Shown here: positions 61,483 to 64,000 of the stretch, piece by piece | Layout of the letters: each line of letters opens with the position of its first letter | Position numbering within the stretch: position 1 is the stretch's first letter | Assembly (NCBI GenBank): GCA_036399775.1 | Contig: DASWMJ010000048.1 | Coordinates: 1 to 64,000 of the forward strand | Source: JADMIH01 sp036399775 | Lineage (GTDB): Bacteria; Chloroflexota; Chloroflexia; QHBQ01; JADMIH01 | Direction: 5' to 3' | DNA: 64,000 nucleotides | Notes under the pieces: model-generated | Told to the model about the DNA's origin: nothing | The model's database searches: none | What the model saw: the letters and a program-made list of their open reading frames with translations, nothing else | Position numbers and translations under genes: made by a program

Positions 61483-63035
61483 TTCACCGGCCAGGGTTGC
61501 ACATCACTATAGTCGCGCTGGGTATTTTTCTGGCGGCGCTGGACCAGACGGTTATCGTGACGGCGCTGTGGCCCATCTCCCAGGACCTGCAAATCCCCCT
61601 TACCGAACTCGACAAGGCCGCGTGGGTAGTTACTGCCTACCTGCTTGGCTATACGGTCGCGCTGCCTCTGATGGGGCGCGTGGCCGACATCTACGGGCAG
61701 AAGCGGGTATATCTTATCTCACTGGGCATATTCGTCGCGGGGTCGGCGTTGTGCGCGGTCGCGCCCTCTCTCGGCTGGCTGATCGCGGCCAGGGGCTTAC
61801 AGGCAGTGGGCGGCGGGGCTATGCTGCCGGTGGGCATGGCGATAGCGCGGCATGTCTTCGAGGAGAAGAGAGTGCCCTTCATGCTGGGCATCATAGGCGC
61901 GGTGGCCGAGGCGGGGGGAGTGGTGGGGCCGCTCTGGGGCGCTATGGTGATGAACGGGCTGGGCGGGCAGTTTGGCGTAACTGGTTGGAGGTGGATATTC
62001 TGGGTGAACATTCCCCTCGGCATCCTGTTCGGCGCGCTGATGCTACTCACGCCCAGGCTGCCGCGATTTGCGGGCAAGGTAGACTGGGTTGGAGCGAGCC
62101 TGCTGGGGGGTGGCTTGCTCGCGCTGTCGCTGGCCCTGGCAAGCCCCGGCTCGGTGGGTGCGCTGGCGGGCTTCAACGTTTTGGACCAGGGAGGCGGGCC
62201 GGGTGAATGGCTGACGCCGCAGAGCGCGGGGCTGTTCGCGCTCGCGTTACTGCTGTTCGGCGTGTTTGTCGCCTGGCAGAGACGCGCGCCTGAGCCGTTG
62301 CTGCCGCTCGACCTCTTCTCGCGCCGCAACTGGCCCTTTTCCGCGTCCAACCTGACGAACCTGCTGGTGGGGGCGGCGCTCATCATCACTATGGTGAACG
62401 TGCCCCTCTACGTGGCGAGCGTGCTTGACGGCACCGTAGAGCAGGGGGGCCTCATGTTGCTGCGTATGACGGCGTTCATACCTGTGGGCGCGGTGCTGGG
62501 CGGCCTGCTGGGGACACGAGTAGTGTACAGGTGGATAGGGGTGGCGGGGCTGCTGGTGACGGCGGCGGGCTTCTGGGAGATGAGCGGGTGGACCACGCAG
62601 TCAGCCGACCTGCCCCTCACGTGGCTGGGCCTCGCGCTCAACGGGCTGGGGTTTGGGCTGCTCATCTCGCCTGTGACGGCCACTGCCCTGCAATGGGGCG
62701 GCATCAAGAGGGCGGCGCTGTCGGCGGCTACCGTCAACGTTGCGAGGATGGTGGGGATGCTGGTAAGCCTGTCCGCGCTGACCGTGCTGGGGCTGCGCCA
62801 CTTCCAGGCGCTCATGGCATCCCACCCGGCGGTCATACTGGCCGACCCAGGAGAGAGCGCCGAGGCATTCAACGCACGGCAGGCCGAGTATGTCGCCGCC
62901 TACAAAGCCGCCTCGCTTGAGGTCTTTATGGCGGGGTTTTTCATCGCGGCCATACTCTGTATCGTCGCCCTATTGTTCGCCGTCTGGCTGCGCCGCAACC
63001 CTGAGAGCAATGTGGAAGCGGGGGCGATATTCTAA
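61386..63035 (+). CDS. MFS multidrug exporter, DHA2 (EmrB/QacA) family
   Basis: This 549-residue transporter has 14 predicted helices. LDQTVIVTALWPIS near 51 is the DHA2 motif D1-type start, and GRVADIYGQKRVYL near 98 is motif A. LLPVGMAIARHVFEEKRV near 147 and GPLWGAMVMNGLGGQFGVTGWRWIFWVN (motif C-like, then the WRWIFWVN block) near 178 are also seen. It likely exports drugs or small hydrophobic compounds with protons. The first 37 residues are unrelated to the family and come partly from a repeat; a TTG at 61497 could be the original start. Confidence 0.9.
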   Translation: MNEAQSEQSTVAQPAVQSKDLTDSAFRIPHSAFHRPGLHITIVALGIFLAALDQTVIVTALWPISQDLQIPLTELDKAAWVVTAYLLGYTVALPLMGRVADIYGQKRVYLISLGIFVAGSALCAVAPSLGWLIAARGLQAVGGGAMLPVGMAIARHVFEEKRVPFMLGIIGAVAEAGGVVGPLWGAMVMNGLGGQFGVTGWRWIFWVNIPLGILFGALMLLTPRLPRFAGKVDWVGASLLGGGLLALSLALASPGSVGALAGFNVLDQGGGPGEWLTPQSAGLFALALLLFGVFVAWQRRAPEPLLPLDLFSRRNWPFSASNLTNLLVGAALIITMVNVPLYVASVLDGTVEQGGLMLLRMTAFIPVGAVLGGLLGTRVVYRWIGVAGLLVTAAGFWEMSGWTTQSADLPLTWLGLALNGLGFGLLISPVTATALQWGGIKRAALSAATVNVARMVGMLVSLSALTVLGLRHFQALMASHPAVILADPGESAEAFNARQAEYVAAYKAASLEVFMAGFFIAAILCIVALLFAVWLRRNPESNVEAGAIF

Positions 63036-63213
63036 GCATTATAAGCACGAAATTATGCCAAGGTAGGGGCGACCCGGTGGATCGCCCCTACCTTTCATCG
63101 TCGCCCTACGGCGACTATTCTACCATCATAGCCCGCGTAGGCGGACTTCGTTTGTGTTGCCCGCGACTTCAGTGGCTGGGCATGGCTGGCGTATGGGGAG
63201 TTGGCAGGAGCTA
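63036..63213. other. Intergenic region with repeat
   Basis: It contains a GGGCGACCC repeat copy and a small hairpin (GTCGCC-ctac-GGCGAC at 63100-63115) that may end the MFS transcript. No gene is seen. Confidence 0.5.
63061..63092. repeat. GGGCGACCC palindromic repeat, copy 4
   Basis: AGGTAGGGGCGACCCGGTGG and then ATCGCCCCTACC; one base differs in the core from copy 2. Confidence 0.8.
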
Positions 63214-63549
63214 TCAGGAGGCTTCGCGGTCACGGTTGAGGGTTGGCGCAGTAGGGCCATGCAACTCTTTCCACGCTAGAGCAGCCTCGGTCCTGTTACG
63301 CGCTCCTAGCTTGTGCATGATACTGGTGAGGTGGGCTTTGGCGGTATCCACCGAGATGTAGAGGGCGCGGGCTATCTCTTTATTGCTTTTGCCTTCGCAG
63401 ACGAGCGCGATTACTTCGGTTTCGCGGAAGGTCAGGGGGTGGCCGGGCGCGCCAGCCGGGTACTCGCCAGGAGGCACAGCACTAGCGTCCGCGTGGGCCG
63501 CGCCGGGTATATGTGGAAACGTTCTGTTACGGCGATCTTCGGGTGACAC
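63214..63549 (-). CDS. Small LuxR-type HTH regulator
   Basis: This 111-residue protein has a LuxR-type DNA-binding domain at about residues 38-95: LTFRETEVIALVCEGKSNKE then IARALYISVDTAKAHLTSIM. There is no receiver or sensor domain, so it is a stand-alone regulator of GerE type or the remnant of a larger one. AGGAGAGGG six bases before the GTG supports the start, and TATAAT lies about 50 bases upstream on -. The target is not evident. Confidence 0.82.
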   Translation of the reverse strand: MSPEDRRNRTFPHIPGAAHADASAVPPGEYPAGAPGHPLTFRETEVIALVCEGKSNKEIARALYISVDTAKAHLTSIMHKLGARNRTEAALAWKELHGPTAPTLNRDREAS

Positions 63550-63747
63550 GTCCCTCTCCTATAAACATGCTTGCTGACTATTAATTCTAAGCCTATTATA
63601 GAACATCAGTTCGCAAAATGATAGTGCAGTGATACTACACTTTCGGGTGATTTTTGCGACTGTGGAAGGGAGAGGGCAGACTATCGGAAATAAATACCTT
63701 CAGTGCCGCTTCAAAAGCATCTGAGGTATTCTTCTTCTAATCCACGT
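63550..63747. other. Upstream region of the LuxR regulator
   Basis: It is AT-rich with a TATAAT on - at 63595-63600 as a possible -10 box. I see nothing else in it. Confidence 0.35.
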
Positions 63748-64000
63748 TCATTTTTCCGGATTTGGTTGAACCTTGCTAACAATATATTCCGGCGCATCAC
63801 AGGGTGCTGACGCAACTTGTGGCTCGTCATTAGCTCTGTAACCGAATATTACTACAGGCATAGTTCTGCCAACGATTGTTGTTCCCATAGCCGTTCGCCA
63901 CCCGGAACCTGTGGGTTTCACATTTATGCCTATGCCAAAATACCGGGAGTCCTGCACATACTTCACCACATCACACTGGCATTGAAAGCATGACAGATAA
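63748..64000 (-). CDS. Unrecognised protein, partial at the right edge
   Basis: An open - strand frame of at least 83 codons reaches the window edge without a start of clear quality. The visible part reads YLSCFQCQCDVVKYVQ near the edge, with a Cys-x2-Cys-x-Cys group, then GIGINVKPTGSG and a Pro-rich C-terminus ending NPEK. GTG at 63969 is the first in-frame start candidate but has no good ribosome site. I do not recognise the family. Confidence 0.5.
   Translation of the reverse strand, partial: YLSCFQCQCDVVKYVQDSRYFGIGINVKPTGSGWRTAMGTTIVGRTMPVVIFGYRANDEPQVASAPCDAPEYIVSKVQPNPEK

Overview
The window is a GC-rich bacterial chromosome segment, read on the + strand for most of its length. Its main part is a 42-kb, one-direction locus for a surface polysaccharide. 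The mix of gene families, the SLH and LysM surface proteins, the absence of any recognisable lipid A or LPS core gene and the many short dispersed repeats suggest a Chloroflexota-like environmental bacterium. That placement is an inference from gene style, not a phylogeny. I saw no rRNA, tRNA, CRISPR array, integrase or intact transposase.

Polysaccharide locus (353-42977). It opens with a fused Wzz/BY-kinase chain-length regulator. Next come an asparagine-synthase-like amidotransferase, a TPR membrane protein and a dense series of GT4 glycosyltransferases. Among these are three types of methyltransferase (TylF-like, FkbM, class I), a Wzx-like flippase, a Wzy-like polymerase and a NodU/CmcH-type carbamoyltransferase. 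A compact module at 26593-32356 holds an initiating sugar-phosphate transferase, a GNAT acetyltransferase, a FemAB-like protein, a DegT aminotransferase and a membrane PglF/WbpM-type 4,6-dehydratase. It looks able to make and load an acylated amino-deoxy sugar on the lipid carrier. An O-antigen-ligase-like protein, a GT2, a degenerate-MPN/TM/LysM protein, a secreted glycoside hydrolase, a DUF2142 membrane protein and a methyltransferase with a coiled-coil tail follow. Many genes overlap by 1 to 8 bases, so translation is probably coupled. A second secreted hydrolase, anchored by three SLH repeats (43522-45438), lies past a MITE-like element and closes the envelope region.

Right part (45781-64000). 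Two unrecognised genes of lower GC (a membrane protein and a lipoprotein) come first, then an LPG-synthase-type membrane protein and a D-amino-acid-oxidase-like flavoprotein. The glyoxylate-bypass set follows: aceK, a small HTH/PIN pair, aceB and aceA. A second antitoxin/PIN pair, a histidine kinase/response regulator pair, a small membrane protein, a prephenate dehydrogenase, an MFS exporter, a LuxR-type regulator and a partial gene at the right edge complete the window.

The most unusual feature is a heterogeneous set of short repeats with 7-8 base periods, often arranged as hairpins. They sit almost always at gene borders. They encode the ends of several proteins, and in three places they lie inside reading frames without breaking them. 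Separate interspersed families (a GGGCGACCC palindrome, a CATTCTGAGCGCAGCGAAGA element, a CCCCGGAGGGG element) and one 224-base MITE-like element add to this.
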